Notes: a model not told the origin generated them from the sequence alone. Shown: positions 1 through 11,099, counted from the first letter of the stretch. The stretch is 39,434 nucleotides of DNA from Branchiostoma floridae (GCF_000003815.2 NC_049985.1:18260005-18299438), one strand, 5' to 3'. Numbers and translations: made by a program.

Positions 1-135
1 CATAAACGTACACACACGCGCACCCACCCACACGCATACACACACACACGAACACACAGACGCACACAAACAAACAAACAAAAAACACCAATGCTGACTA
101 AAATATAACCTCCACGACATACATAATGGTGGTAA
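1..135 (-). repeat. CA-rich tract with adjoining imperfect hairpin (head of a dispersed repeat)
   Basis: Bases 1-90 are almost purely (CA)n with ACAA interruptions. They are followed at about 105-135 by an imperfect stem (taacctcca / atggtggta). The same layout, CA tract then stem then 'gtaaac', recurs at 36650-36735, so this is probably one end of a dispersed element rather than a bare microsatellite. The family name is not known to me. Confidence 0.55.
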
Positions 136-1139
136 ACAGGCCTGTAACAATAGGTTTAGTTCACCTGCATTGTTCTCTTGTCCTTGCTCTCTTTGGTAGT
201 TCCGGTCACACATGTGTCCGTGGATGGGATGGTCTGTAGCAGGTTCTGGAATGAGATTAACTAAAGTTAAAACCTTATTACGATGAATTTCAAACATTTT
301 GGCATCCACACGATCAAATGAATGAGAAAATTTTGTTTTAGTATATTAGACAGGGACCTTGGAGACAACTCTTAAATCTCACTTTGTTGCCCAGTATAAC
401 ACGAGTAGGAAGTGCTCTCACTGAGACCTGTCCAGCAGTTGGAATAGTAGATTGACCCCAATAAACACATATGTTAAACACATAAAAATGCAGGACTGTC
501 TGCCAGCTAAGAACAATAGTGGGTCAGATTAGTATAAGAACTTGTCAGAGGCAGGCAGGTATTGCCCATGGAATTCATAGGAACATTATCAAACCATGCA
601 GAATATCGCAGATAACTGTAAGACAGTTACAAGTAGGTTTGAATCAAATTGAAACATCCCTGAATAATCAATTAGCAAGACATTATATTATTTGCAGTTT
701 TTGGAATATCAACCTTGTTCTAGTTAACTTTTACAACTTTCAAATCAGTCCTCTCAAAGTTGTATCAAAGTGTCTATTTGTATATAAATTTGCAACTTAG
801 AAATGTCTTCCTTTGACAGCTGTGAATCTAAAACAAGGCTTGTAATTTTGTCTGAGACGCCAGACTATTGGGACTCTGTATAACTAACACGTACGGTCTA
901 ACAATGCTTGACACTAAATGGCAAGCCATGTTGTCATGACTTTATATTATATTATATTATATCGTTCTGGCCTAGTTGTGTGCTGCACTTCAATTTCTCA
1001 TCTGTTGTCTCTAGATTAAAAAAAAATTCTTTAATTTCTTGAAGAGTAACTTGTAACGTTACATGGTAAACTGTCGTAGGAAGAGATCCACCGATGTGGA
1101 TATACTGGATCCTCCCCACGAACATGACAGATTTACACA
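136..1139. other. Intergenic, no gene seen; one dispersed repeat inside
   Basis: No coding region is supported; open frames here are short and show no family motif. Bases 306-376 resemble 5565-5634 (see that entry). A short TATAT run lies near 944-962. Confidence 0.5.
306..376 (+). repeat. Dispersed repeat of unknown family, copy 1
   Basis: The stretch 'acacgatcaaatgaatgaga' followed by 'agacagggaccttggagaca' and 'actcttaaa' aligns by eye over about 70 bases with 5565-5634. The shared order of words makes chance unlikely. No coding potential. Confidence 0.45.
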
Positions 1140-2160
1140 ACGCTCGATAGGTGGCGCTCTCCGGAGCAGCCGCGTATTTCACTGCTCACGATGGCGACAA
1201 AGGGGATCATACAATATGCAGCGAAGCTTATCGGGAGCCTCAAACCAGCTACATCGCCCTTGGATACCAAGCTCAAGAATCAGTTGCGCAGCTTGGACAT
1301 CCTGCGTTTGCGAAGTCGACCAAGGGGATGCCGCGCTAGCAGGAATATTAAACGCTCCATTTGCACCATCGTAGGCCACAGAAGACCGGGAATTACCAGC
1401 CATGTTGCACCGTTCATATGCAAATCGGGCAACCTGTTAGGCAATGACAAGGTGAGCAATAACAACAACCTTTCCAATCTACCTGTACAGAATGCGCACC
1501 GTACTAGGCAATATTACCGCCGTCATCGATTACTACGGACTATTAGTCTTGGAACGGCACAGCCAAAACATCAAATGCCAACCATTGTTGTTTGTAATGC
1601 TAGATCTATGTGCAATAAACTCGAAGAATTCCAAACAGTACTGTCATTGAATATTTGAGGTCCAAATTGCAGTCATATCTGCAACATGGTTAACCTCATT
1701 ATTTTGAATGCAAAGGAGCATAGCCATGTCAACAAAGCCGTAACAAGGTCCGTCCAACCTTTCCCTGACTCGCAAATCAGGTCATTTTGGACAATGGATT
1801 ACTTCATACGGATGGGAGGAAGTAATGCGTGCCCCTGATGCACAGTCCAAGACTGGCGAATTTTATGAGAAGATACACAGCAAGCTCGATGAACATTTTC
1901 CGATTAAAGCAATTAATCAAAATGCACAGCAACGACAAACCATGGCTAAACCCGGAAATAAAGAACCATATGCAGCAGAGGCAAAAGGAATTACGATAAC
2001 AAATGGCACGTTCTGTATACGAAACAAGATCCAAAGAAAGATCAAGAAAGCCAAAACATCGTTCTACAAAGACAAAATACAGGCACTCCGGAAAGACAAC
2101 CCAGCCCAGTGGTATCGAGGAATAAAAACCATGCTCAATACACACTCCAAAGATTCCACA
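1140..2160 (+). mobile_element. Decayed CR1-like LINE relic (endonuclease start and EN-RT linker)
   Basis: A frame from about 1191 to 1658 ends in 'VCNARSMCNK', the first endonuclease (EN) motif of Jockey/CR1-type LINEs. The intact LINE at 13681-16716 has 'VCNARSICNK' in the same place. After 1660, in another frame, 'VQIAVISATW' matches that element's 'AQIACITESW'. Most of the EN domain is then missing. From about 1765 to 2145 the EN-RT linker returns: 'GEFYEKIHSKLDEHFPIK' aligns with 'SEFYSTIMHLVEHHFPMK', followed by K/R-rich helices and an 'NPAQWY' box matching 'NPRKWW'. No reverse transcriptase (RT) motifs remain. It is a relic with an internal deletion and frameshifts. Exact ends are uncertain. 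Confidence 0.75.
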
Positions 2161-2329
2161 ATTTTTATTACGAACTCCGGCCGAGTTTGTAAATCGGACA
2201 GACCTCGCCGAATTTCAACATCGCCCGAGCATCGACTGTATTTTTCGCGGAAAATCGATATCTGCCCTTCACAAATTGGATGGGGCTCGGACGACGTCTA
2301 TCCAACACTTATGATTATATGTGATGCTA

Positions 2330-2907
2330 CGAGGGGCATTCAATAAGTAATCCACCTGACCCATTTCCCATAGCAGGAGATTAATGAAACTTGGCACAGT
2401 TATTAGTCTTTCTCTTCATAGGAACCACCCAGAGTTTTGCATTTCTCCCATCATTTGATGTAGCTCTGGACACCGTTCTTGTAGGACATCCCAGGTTGGT
2501 CCTCCGACAGATGCCTCATCAATGGCAGAAGAGGGACGACCAGGTCTGGGAGCTGTTTCCACAGACTTCCGGCCTTGTTTGAATTCAGGATGCCAGCGTT
2601 TTACAAGGCCATATGATGGGGCATCATCACCATAAGTTTTTTTCATTTCATCAAAAGTCCCCTTTGGTGTGCGTCATTTCAAATACAAAAACCGGATCAC
2701 TGCGCGACACTCAACTTGCTCCATTTCACACCTGGTCCATTTCACACCTGACTCAGTTCAAACACCAGTAAATCAGTAACCGCAATTAGTTCAGAGCTGT
2801 TTTTTGCAACATAACCCATAGAGATATGACTCATTACACATGCAAAATTTTATTTAGATCAGACAACTGGAAGTGGGTCAGGTGGATTACTTATTGAATG
2901 CCCCTCG
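2330..2907 (-). mobile_element. mariner-derived MITE, copy 1 (578 bp, TA flanked)
   Basis: The element begins 'cgaggggcattcaataagta' and ends in its reverse complement, with TA on both sides (2328-2329 and 2908-2909). It is exactly as long as the copy at 22000-22577 and lies in the opposite orientation, with about a dozen differences by eye. The minus strand carries the remains of a transposase N-terminal helix-turn-helix frame (from about 2730 down to 2416), which in this copy is broken by TGA in place of the GGA glycine codon of copy 2. The catalytic DDE/D core is absent. It is an internally deleted, non-autonomous mariner-type element; copy similarity implies recent mobility. Confidence 0.88.
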
Positions 2908-3779
2908 TAGCATGGACCAATGATATAACCTCCTTGCATGGACGAAGTGAGAATCGAGTAATCCGGTAAAAAGACAATATTTGGATCAACTTTGACTTCT
3001 GAGTTTTGGGAAATATGTAAGGAGTGAGTGGTGGACGGGCACTCTAAAAACAGTAATATAACAGGAATTTTGCAATAGACCAATCCAAAATCTCACAAAA
3101 AAATCTAAAATGGTTGCCGAGGTCTCGCCGAAATTAAACGCAGCTGGAAGTGTCTCGCGAACGCCGGGCGAGCTGCTAAAAATCATCCGAGGCCCGCATA
3201 ATCGCCAAAACGCCGGCCATACTTCGGCTGAAAAATGCCCATTTTGAGCTGGCCAACACCTCGGCCGAGCTAAATTCTTGATTTATAAAGCCTCTCCTGT
3301 CACATTGTTTACAATCTTTTGGCGTACTTCGCCAAAGTCGGAAGGTCAGCCGACAGAAGGTCGCTCGTATTTTTCGCCCGAAAACCGTCCCTGTCACATT
3401 GAGCGAGGCTCGCGCGATTGCCTTAGAATACATTTATAAAAATGAGCCTCCGATGACATGGCGCCACCTCTTGCACATCTTCCTATTCCTACACCAACAG
3501 TAAATCCCAGTAAAATACTGGAATCTACAAAACTATATAATTTGGACATATTATGCAAATTAGGGCTTCATTTGTTTCCTCGGTACTAGTTTTTCAAAAC
3601 CGGACGTCGTTTGCTTAATTTATCATTGAGAAAATGCTATTGTAGATCTTGTAAACTAACATTATCACAGAACCCATTAATCATTAAAAACGTGGGACTT
3701 TTCATCAGCCGCTGCTTACAAAGAAGAAGTCAAACCTTCCAGTAAAGAATGTAGAATCATGCATATAGATATCTGTATA
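2908..3779. other. No gene seen; GC-rich unassigned block at about 3105-3475
   Basis: The sequence is AT-rich except for a CpG-rich block with many 'gccga' and 'cgcc' words and a repeated 'cctgtcacattg' (near 3297 and 3390). It has no supported reading frame. It may be an old DNA transposon or a CpG island; I cannot tell which. Confidence 0.4.
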
Positions 3780-3870
3780 GATTAGACACTCGTTACTTTT
3801 TTACTGTCTGTACCCTTGCAATTAGCCTACGGGCATGGATTTGCAAATAAATGAATAAAAAAAATTAAAC
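3780..3870 (+). repeat. Possible solo LINE 3' tail
   Basis: The run 'acccttgcaattagcctacg', then 'gcatggatttgcaaataaat' and an A-rich tract looks like the 3' end of an I-like non-LTR element (AATAAA next to the tail). No upstream coding part is seen. The call is from memory of similar tails and is weak. Confidence 0.3.
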
Positions 3871-4384
3871 TCCTCCAAACAAGTCCTTCAATAAGATATG
3901 CCCATGCATGAGATATGAAAACTGGTTGAACATCATTTTTTCACGTCTGATCAGGCGTGAGGGAGGGGTGTATTGTGAGGAATAAACGTTTGAAAAAACA
4001 TTGAAAGTCAAAAGAATGAAGAACAATCTTGTAGCTTTTCACGCATATCTCCGTAATCTTTTCTGGACCGTCTTTCATTGAAGTTAATCTTGGGGCACTA
4101 ATATGCCACCCATATTAGTCCAGCAAGGCAACCCACTGCCCAAAATTCAGAATATCTTAGGACACGTACCACGATGAACCAAATAAGAATGAAACAGGAA
4201 ACTGTTCAAAGATATCGGGGCTACATATTGTCTTAGGACGCGCAGCAACAAGTACTTTTAGAAACACTACCCCATGTCTCGCAAACACATGCAAAGCAAG
4301 CATAGAATGAAATGGAATGGCACTTGAAACCAATCTGAGGGTTAGTACTGAAAGAATTACGTGACAAAACCAAGGAATTCTTAC

Positions 4385-4505
4385 GTTGAAACAAGGAAGC
4401 ATCTTCCTTGATATCGCTATTCTGTGTGGTTGATGACGACGAGCACACATTAACAGAAGTCACTGGAATGACCATGATAAGCGCCCAAACGCGCCAGTAC
4501 TCCAT
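4385..4505 (-). CDS. Candidate first coding exon of a secreted protein (partial gene)
   Basis: On the minus strand an ATG in strong context (gacaccATGG) opens a 40-codon frame. It starts with a signal-peptide-like stretch (residues 1-20, 'MEYWRVWALIMVIPVTSVNV') followed by a Ser/Thr-rich, then acidic segment. It ends exactly before a consensus donor, CAAC|GTAAGA, in phase 1, the phase also used by most introns of the secreted-protein gene at 26662-30134. No convincing second exon was found at lower coordinates. One weak candidate is a short terminal exon near 4120-4160. A 25-bp word just upstream on the plus strand (near 4532) recurs imperfectly near 4780. Product unknown. It could still be a chance frame, but start context, hydrophobic core and donor together are suggestive. 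Confidence 0.42.
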
Positions 4506-5564
4506 GGTGTCCGCCCCTTTTCTGTCTGAACCAAGGCAAGTGCGCGGACTGAGGTGCACCTGACGGAAGGTGTGCCGGTTCAACTACATTTTTGTACGTC
4601 TAGTCACGAACTGTAAGGGCACTGGGGTTGGGGACACTGGGAGGGGGGAGGGACGAGGCTGGGGCCCGAGTTATGGCGAGGTGTGGAGCTAAAAGTGCAC
4701 ATGGAGGGAAAAGGGAAAAAGAAGTCATGCCAGAAAAAAAGTCTATAATTTGGTAGAGGAACATCGCACTTGTCTAGAGCAAGATAAGTGCGCGGAATGG
4801 GGTGTAGACGACTGGGGCCTGCGAAGTGCCCTGGGCACAGGTGCGACCATATATCTGGTCATGAAATATGCGGGTAGTTGAGGGGGGAGGTACATGTTGA
4901 TGCACATGGGGAGACGAAGTAAAAGATAATGGTCTGGTTTGCACAGTCTTTGTCTGAGTGGATGGGAGCTCACTCCGCTGAATTCCGAGTCTGTGTAAAC
5001 ATACATCTTGGGTACCTAAATACCCTTCTCCCGGATTTGACTAGGGTAACTTCGAAACCATGCTTACTAATAGGTCGGTCTTGTGTGTGTATTAAAATGT
5101 GTGTGTGTGTGTGGTGGTGGGGGTGGGGGGGGGTCAGAGTGTACTCCGAGTCGACTCCAACCGCCAACAAGAGGCTATATGTGCAAGTAATATTCAGGAG
5201 AAATGTGGCAGAATTAAAATCAGAAGCTGTTGACTGTTAGAAATTACACCAGTCTTCACACACCACCCCGTGATATTTTCCGAACGGTCCCTTATAATAC
5301 ACCTATTTTGAATAGGTGCTCGATTCTTGTTTTGCATCAGTTGTAGCACGATTATCATAGATTTCATGGCTCATTGCTGATAATGTTTTTGTAATGTGCT
5401 CGTAAGACAAGCACAAGTTAATTACATGTAATAAAATGACAAGAATGTAAAATTTTGATTGTATGAGACTGTTTTATTCTGTTTTCATATTTCAGACACG
5501 GACCTTGAAGATGGACAACGCATAAACAAAGACCCTTCCTAAATTTTTGAACACGTTTGACGTT
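4506..5564. other. Intergenic; G-rich and GT-rich low complexity, no gene seen
   Basis: It contains a G-rich stretch (about 4620-4690) and a (GT)n tract running into a G-run (about 5081-5132). The open frames through it follow the low-complexity sequence and show no protein family motif. Confidence 0.5.
5081..5132 (+). repeat. (GT)n then poly-G microsatellite
   Basis: Tandem GT dinucleotides pass into 'ggtggtgggggtgggggggg'. The G-run has quadruplex potential (several G-triplets close together). No gene is involved. Confidence 0.75.
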
Positions 5565-5634
5565 AACACGACCAAACAAATGAAACAATTTTTGGGTTAA
5601 ATGTCAGACAGGAACCTTGAACACAACTCTTAAA
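5565..5634 (+). repeat. Dispersed repeat of unknown family, copy 2
   Basis: It carries 'aacacgaccaaacaaatgaa', then 'gtcagacaggaaccttgaac' and 'acaactcttaaa' in the same order as 306-376. A third partial match ('cagacacggaccttgaagat') lies about 90 bases upstream. Confidence 0.45.
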
Positions 5635-5840
5635 AACCAGCACTCCCAACAAAATTTATTGATGACCTTTATGCACAGCAGTTACACGATAGACTGGGGC
5701 TGAAGGGTAAAAGTTCATTTGTGACCAGCTAAGCGTTAATAAGCTTTTGTTGTTTTTCTGTGCCGCCAGTTTGGTAACACCGTAACGGTTGTTTTTCCGT
5801 GGCCAATGCTAAACCATTACCACCAAGAGTTCGGAGACCT

Positions 5841-5931
5841 CATTCCTCCATGACACACACACTACGTATGTGTGTATGTGTATGTATGTGTGTGTGTGTA
5901 TGTATTAATATATATGTGTCATGGAGGAATG
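5841..5931. repeat. Perfect 16-bp inverted repeat enclosing a GT/TATA microsatellite
   Basis: The arms 'cattcctccatgacac' (5841-5856) and 'gtgtcatggaggaatg' (5916-5931) are exact reverse complements. They enclose 59 bases of (TG)n, TATG and AT-rich repeats, and an (AT)n run follows. It could be a small foldback element or a transcribed hairpin. No gene overlaps it. Confidence 0.75.
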
Positions 5932-6868
5932 TGGATATATATATATATCAATATCAATTCTAGGTAAATGACTTCGATATTTACATGATATACGCATGGT
6001 GACATTCACTGTTAACTAGCTTGCACATGACACAAGTATGTCTTTCCCACCTTTTACCTCTAGAAATTATGGCATTTTCGCATAAATTTTGAAAATGATA
6101 AGTATCTGTTAATACTGCACCTGCCCTTCATTATATACGGATGGACCAACATACACAATTTTTTGGGAAAAGAGTTAAAATGTTGGTGAAATGTCCTGGC
6201 CTGGGTACCATCTGGGTAGTGTTCCGATGTTTATCATACACTATATATACAGCTGCCTCTCTCTTATTTATGTGTGGGAACTAGGACATCTCTAACACCT
6301 GTAATATTCGATTCTTGTTCAAAAATTGGTCCCTACCATCAGATCCCACTTGCAAAAGTTCCCCAGCAATAGTGAGTCACAAAGAACTTGTATTCGAGCA
6401 GGTGTTGGAACGCCTGTTTGAACAAGCACTCCAGATTCCTTAATTCGCTCAATAACTAACGTCACCACCAAAAGATTTGAATGTACAGTTCCCCAGATAG
6501 GTAGCAGAAGCAAATATAGGAGCAAACTACTGCCCAGGCTAGAAATGTCCTTGTCATATGAAAGGCCAGTTCTCTACGAACGACAATACATGTAATCTTT
6601 CTGGAAACATGACATTTGTGAGATTACATAAGTAAGCAAACAACTTCCACAATCTCCCGAGCTGAAGGAAAGCAGACTAGATATAAGATGTTAGTTGAAT
6701 TATGTTTTAAAAAAAAATGAAATGAAGCCCAGCCTTACAGTGTTGATTCAACCCAAACAACATTGACAAATATGTTTCCAAACTTGTTCACACCCTCTAG
6801 GCCTAAAGGAATAGGCTATTTCTCTCTTCTATTTCCTAAAATGATGATGATATTTCAGTGATGTGTTT
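5932..6868. other. No gene seen (region 3' of the kelch exon)
   Basis: AT-rich sequence immediately downstream of the minus-strand kelch exon; part of it is probably that gene's 3' UTR. A minus-strand frame at 6319-6525 starts at TTG and is not supported. Confidence 0.45.
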
Positions 6869-7802
6869 TTATGTCCCCTTCAGATATGGTAAGTACATAC
6901 GTGCTACAGGGCACAGTGGTGCACGCCCATAACGCCCATTGTAACGATTAGGAAAGGTGGCCTCCAAGTCTCTCCAGGCATCAGAGGACCGGTCATACAC
7001 ATACACCAGGCTGTCCGGTGATGCCGCATCTTCGTCCGTGTCATAGTGTCTACACAGAAATACATGCAGCTGGTTCTCCAGCAGGAAAAACCTGGGAACA
7101 TATTCAAGAATATCAACAGCAAACTTTCCCGGGATCGGCCAGCCTTGCAGCTTCTGCCAGCTGTCTGACTCTGTGTCGTACACCAGAGTCTGGGTGAAGT
7201 CATCATCTGTGCAGAAAATCTCTGTTCCCATGGCAACGGCTGTACAGATTTGAGGACACTCAGGATAGTAACGGACCCTCGGTGAGGTCCGCTTGCACCA
7301 GCGGTCCTGGATTGGGTCGTAGCGATGCACTTCCATGTTTAAGAGGAAATACAGGCAGGGACCGCTGGAAAGTGTGTAGTTTGAAATTCCGTCAACTTTC
7401 AGCTGTGAACAGTCCTGCCACTCATCCATGTGTTGGTTGTACTTTCTCATCTTAACCAACACCCTCAATCTTGTTTTCGATCTCGTTTCCACCTCAATGT
7501 AGTATAAGACTCCATCAATTTCAAGGAGCTCATCGCAGCAAGTCCATTCACAACTACGACCATCTTCCTCTTGCCCTGGCGATGCAGATATTAAGGACAT
7601 GCCCGCACGTTCCCACACATTCTCTGCATGGATGTACTGAAACAGGCACAAATCATCGCGACCCAGTTGCTCCTTAGCCAGTATGTAAATGTTGTTATCA
7701 CCAGTGACTCTCATGGTTCTGACTTCAGGGAGGCTCCTACGATCGTAGCTGCAGGTGATGTACTTCCCTTCCCAAGGGTTCATGAAGAGGATATCATTGG
7801 AG
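6869..7802 (-). CDS. Kelch-repeat exon, probably the last exon of a BTB-kelch (KLHL/KBTBD-like) gene
   Basis: The product is a beta-propeller of the kelch type; in BTB-kelch proteins this part binds substrates for a Cullin-3 ubiquitin ligase. The frame runs about 310 residues with degenerate kelch blades: 'ILFMNPWEGKYITCSY', 'NIYILA', 'VHRYDPIQDRW', 'LVYDTESDSWQKL', 'LVYVYDRSSDAWRDL', each with the aromatic or Trp spacing typical of a blade. It ends with a clear stop near the C-terminal 'YLKGT'. The frame opens at a TTG, not an ATG, and a good acceptor (ttttatccag|C) lies at 7803-7812, so I place the exon start at 7802. BTB and BACK domains are absent; those exons would lie at higher coordinates or are missing. 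No in-frame stop or frameshift. KBTBD2/8-like is a guess from memory; a kelch domain is firm. Confidence 0.82.
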
Positions 7803-8171
7803 CTGGATAAAATACATTGCAAACTGTCAGAAAACTGGACTGGAAACTCAGAATGTTTCTTTAATCACAGCAAGCACCACTAGTTTAGTTTATAGTGCTA
7901 CTCTTCAGCCCCTAAGAAGGTTATCTTCCTAGGTTCATACATACATACACAAACACAAATATACTCAGTTCAATTCAATAATACATACAAAAGATATCAT
8001 CTAAGTACTAATGATGACATCTATCAAATCTGATCTTCTAGCCTCAAATAAGTTGGACATAGGTGCAGACTTTATCTACATGACTGAGATGGTGGAAATG
8101 TGCATTGCAGGACAGGAAAAGAACGTGATTGAAAGTATATACATACTCTACACTTTGCAGTAGAAACGTAA
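7803..8171. other. Presumed intron or intergenic, nothing recognised
   Basis: AT-rich sequence with 'catacatacaca' runs. No coding exon for a BTB or BACK domain was seen. Confidence 0.4.
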
Positions 8172-8520
8172 CGTCACTTTGTTATGGATTGTTCTCAATA
8201 TAATGACAAACGCACAGAGCTGTTCACATTACTTTCCGCTCGCTCTAAAGACTTTGCTACTCTCTGTTCGATAGATAAATTCAAGTACATTCTGGGAGGC
8301 GAAAATCCACATTGTGTACAAGTAGGCAAATATATTCACGATTGTTTATACCATAGAACCAATATAAGAGTGTAAATGACATGCTAGACCCTTTATGTTG
8401 ATGTATCCATACCTATAGATATCCATATATATGTGTTTAGTTGTACTGTAAGTAGTTGTTATTCATGTAGACCTTACGAAAGTCGCTGTACTTTTGTCGT
8501 TGTCAATAAAGATTGTATAT
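8172..8520 (+). mobile_element. 5'-truncated LINE 3' end (C-terminal domain plus 3' UTR)
   Basis: The frame starts at 'HFVMDCSQYNDKRTELF', the second half of the Cys/His motif (C-x2-C ... EDE-x-HF-x3-C) that ends many I-like LINE proteins. It continues to 'DKFKYILGG' and 'VGKYIHDCLYHR', with a stop at 8375. About 145 bases of 3' UTR follow with AATAAA near 8505. Everything upstream is missing, as expected for target-primed retrotransposition. It is probably the same family as LINE B at 12226-23340. Confidence 0.65.
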
Positions 8521-8528
8521 ATGGTCAT

Positions 8529-9436
8529 CCCTGGACGGGGGGGGGGGCTTTTGAGGCCCTCCACTTCTAAGTCCTATAACTCTAACACGACGTGCCGTAG
8601 GGCCACCATATTTTTAGGACATGATATCGATGTCTGACAAGTATGTGACGTTTGACGTTACGTTCACGTAAGATGACGTAATTATGACGTCATCAATTTG
8701 ATCATATTGGCCGGACCCATGAAAAAAGGATATTCTCAGAAAACTTCAAGTTATGCTACAAAAATGTAACAAGTGCAGATAACAAAATAATAATGTTTAT
8801 TACGAATTGCGTTGCCAATAGCAACATCAATGACGTCAAAATGACGTCATAAAATGACGTCATGCACATCTAAGATACGAGTTGGGCTCCGCCATATTAT
8901 GTCCACCACCTTGAATTTTTAAAAATACTTTTTTTGCAACAAATTATCACAAAAGGCAATGGAAATAGACTAAATTTATTCATTTAGATGGTTTTTGATG
9001 AAAAAATACTAGGTAGTTACAAATTTTAAGGGATAATTAGCTTGTTATTCTTGATCTGGCCATACGGTCCGCCATCTTGGATTTTGGGCTGATGACGTCA
9101 TCAAATTAGCGTAATTTATGCATATATAATTATGAAAGATATGCTAAATAATATAAGATTTTATTAATGTAACAAAATAGCAGTAATATAGCAAATAAAT
9201 GTGAAAATACATTGTTAGAACCAAAAAAAGTGCTTTTTGGCAAAACTGCCTGTCAACAAACGGTTGCCATGGCAACACGAAAACATGGAAAATTTGTCAA
9301 ACTTCGAAAAATCGTTGCCAACAATATTTTAGGAAAACTCACCAAATTTGGTGGCTCTAGCGTAAGCCGTTCTGGCGTTATAGGACATCAAAGTTAGCGC
9401 AGGCCTCAAAAAGCACCCCCCCCGGTCTGAAAAGGG
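8529..9436. mobile_element. Non-autonomous DNA transposon with inverted ends and five CRE palindromes (piggyBac-like right end)
   Basis: The two ends are imperfect inverted repeats: a G-run, then 'cttttgaggcc', then 'tcctataac' on the left, and the matching words in reverse at the right end. The right terminus reads ...aaaaGGG followed by TTAA (9437-9440), the terminus and target of piggyBac-type elements. The left flank is TCAT, so a decayed TTAA is possible. It interrupts the LINE fragment on its right. The inside carries five exact TGACGTCA sites (8685, 8831, 8842, 8855, 9093). No transposase frame is present. The superfamily is inferred. Confidence 0.6.
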
Positions 9437-9650
9437 TTAAATGAACACTTGGAAATAAAATGTGTTTCGTCTTCCACTGCTTTAGATGTACAATACTTAC
9501 AAATTCTTTCGCATACTGCTAATCCCTTATATCGCTCTCTTTCTACTTCAACAGGATGAGCGCTAATTCTGACTTTGCTTATTGTAGAGCGCAGCTCGAA
9601 ATCATTAAGCTCTAAGTACTTCTCTCTGGCATACATGTATACAGTTTTGT
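9437..9650 (-). mobile_element. LINE C-terminal zinc-finger-like fragment, cut by a transposon
   Basis: On the minus strand the frame reads 'YLELNDFELRSTISKVRIS', then 'HPVEVERERY' and 'ICKYC' followed by 'VEDETHFISKC'. This is the Cys-rich C-terminal domain of an I-like LINE. It stops abruptly at the right end of the 8529-9436 transposon. The rest of this copy is not on the other side; the LINE piece there (8172-8520) is on the opposite strand. Confidence 0.62.
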
Positions 9651-11099
9651 AGAACCTTCACTTAGCTTACCAGTGTCTATACTTAAGATTCCGTTCCCAA
9701 CATTTTTTTGAAATGGATGGTCCCTCGCACTGCCTCGCTTACCAGAACATCGTAAAATGGCCCTATCTTCCATCCACAATATGTAAAATGGATGGCCCCT
9801 CCCATCCCAGTTCCTCATCCCCGTACAAAATGAATGGTCCCTCTGAAAAGAGAAGGGAGTCAAAATCTCCCCCCTATGACTATAAGAGTCCATGAAAACT
9901 CAAGTAACCAGACAGCCCACCTCCTGAAATGCGCATTTCTGCCATTTTTCTGAGGTCCACCTAATTGCGGGTCATGACCGGTCAGTGACCTCTCTCGCTT
10001 GTACACTACAAAGTGTACATACGGGCCACAGTAGATTTTAAGGAAAAGCGGTCAGCTAAGGTGAAGCATGATGCTTAGGATTACCCTGAAGTTAAAGGAA
10101 CCGACTGACGTTCGATGAACTTTGCTCACGGTGCTTGACTGGCTTTTCAGAATGAATCGTGATACACATTAGAGCTACGGTCACCTTACCTCAGACACTG
10201 CTACTGCAACTACTAACGTTACACTGCTGTCAGTCAGTCTATAGAGTCCATTCCAAGACACCATGCGGATGTTTGTTGCCATTGTTTAGAATTGATTTTA
10301 AAGTTTTGTAATTATATGTCTAGGATATTTGATACTTCAGAAATATTTTTAACACTGTTTCAACTTTATAAATATTTCCCTGGTCCTGTAAAACTTTGGA
10401 AATATTCATGGTGTGGAATTGGATACTTCTAATGGTTTCTAAATAATGATAACAGCATTCTACCATTATTTACCATTGTCTATCATTTTCTACCATTTTT
10501 TGTAAATGGTTCGGTGGGCTGGGAAGATAGCAATTCACACATCCTTGCAAAGTATGGTTGGGTGCCATGCAACAATGGCCCACCACAAAGGATCCACCAG
10601 TGCCCAGCAGTGAAATCTAAAAATATACAGATGCAACAATAGGGCTTACTTTTATGGGGGCAATAAACTATTTTTACCATTTGGCCAGGTTTACCATTTT
10701 TTGTAAATATTTGTAAATGTGAAATAATCACAGAGAGGTTTCACAATTATTCTAAATAAACATATTTTTGTACAGTTACTTTCAAAATGTTTCTAAAATA
10801 TTCAAAGAAATTCAAATAAATGAGTATTTTCTTAGTCAATTTTTTGAAAATAATTTAATTATTGTGGCTCGGATATTCTTTTATTCAAAATAATTCAGAC
10901 TAATTATAAATATCGCCTAAAAACCCTCATGGTGTCTTGGAATGGACTCTACAGACTATGGCATAGACTGCGCAAAAAACAACAAAATACACTGGTTAAC
11001 CGGTTAGGACTGGGGAAAATGTTTTTTTCCCGTTTTACTGACCGATCCAGCAAAAACCTGCCGACTCTAGACTCGAAATTAACTTGTATTTTTAAGTTA
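9651..11099. other. Long intergenic stretch, no gene seen
   Basis: The left part has three imperfect 'aaatggatggtccctc' words (about 9712-9845). The right part (10270-10920) is very AT-rich with repeated 'taccatt' and 'aaatattt' words. A GC-richer island near 10510-10610 has no coding support. Confidence 0.45.

Noticed and set aside
519-800. 93-codon open frame
   Set aside because: No motif, signal peptide or splice context; typical of random AT-rich sequence.
6319-6525. Minus-strand frame with a leucine-rich start resembling a signal peptide
   Set aside because: The frame starts at TTG, and a competing ATG frame in the same place is short and lacks a good donor. No family similarity.
8172-9650. 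Reading the two LINE fragments as one twin-primed insertion with a 5' inversion
   Set aside because: In twin priming the inverted part lies upstream of the 3' part; here the opposite-strand piece lies downstream of the 3' end, so the geometry does not fit.
9713-9895. Frame with repeated Met-Asp-Gly-Pro-Ser words
   Set aside because: It follows an imperfect short nucleotide repeat; nothing else supports a gene.
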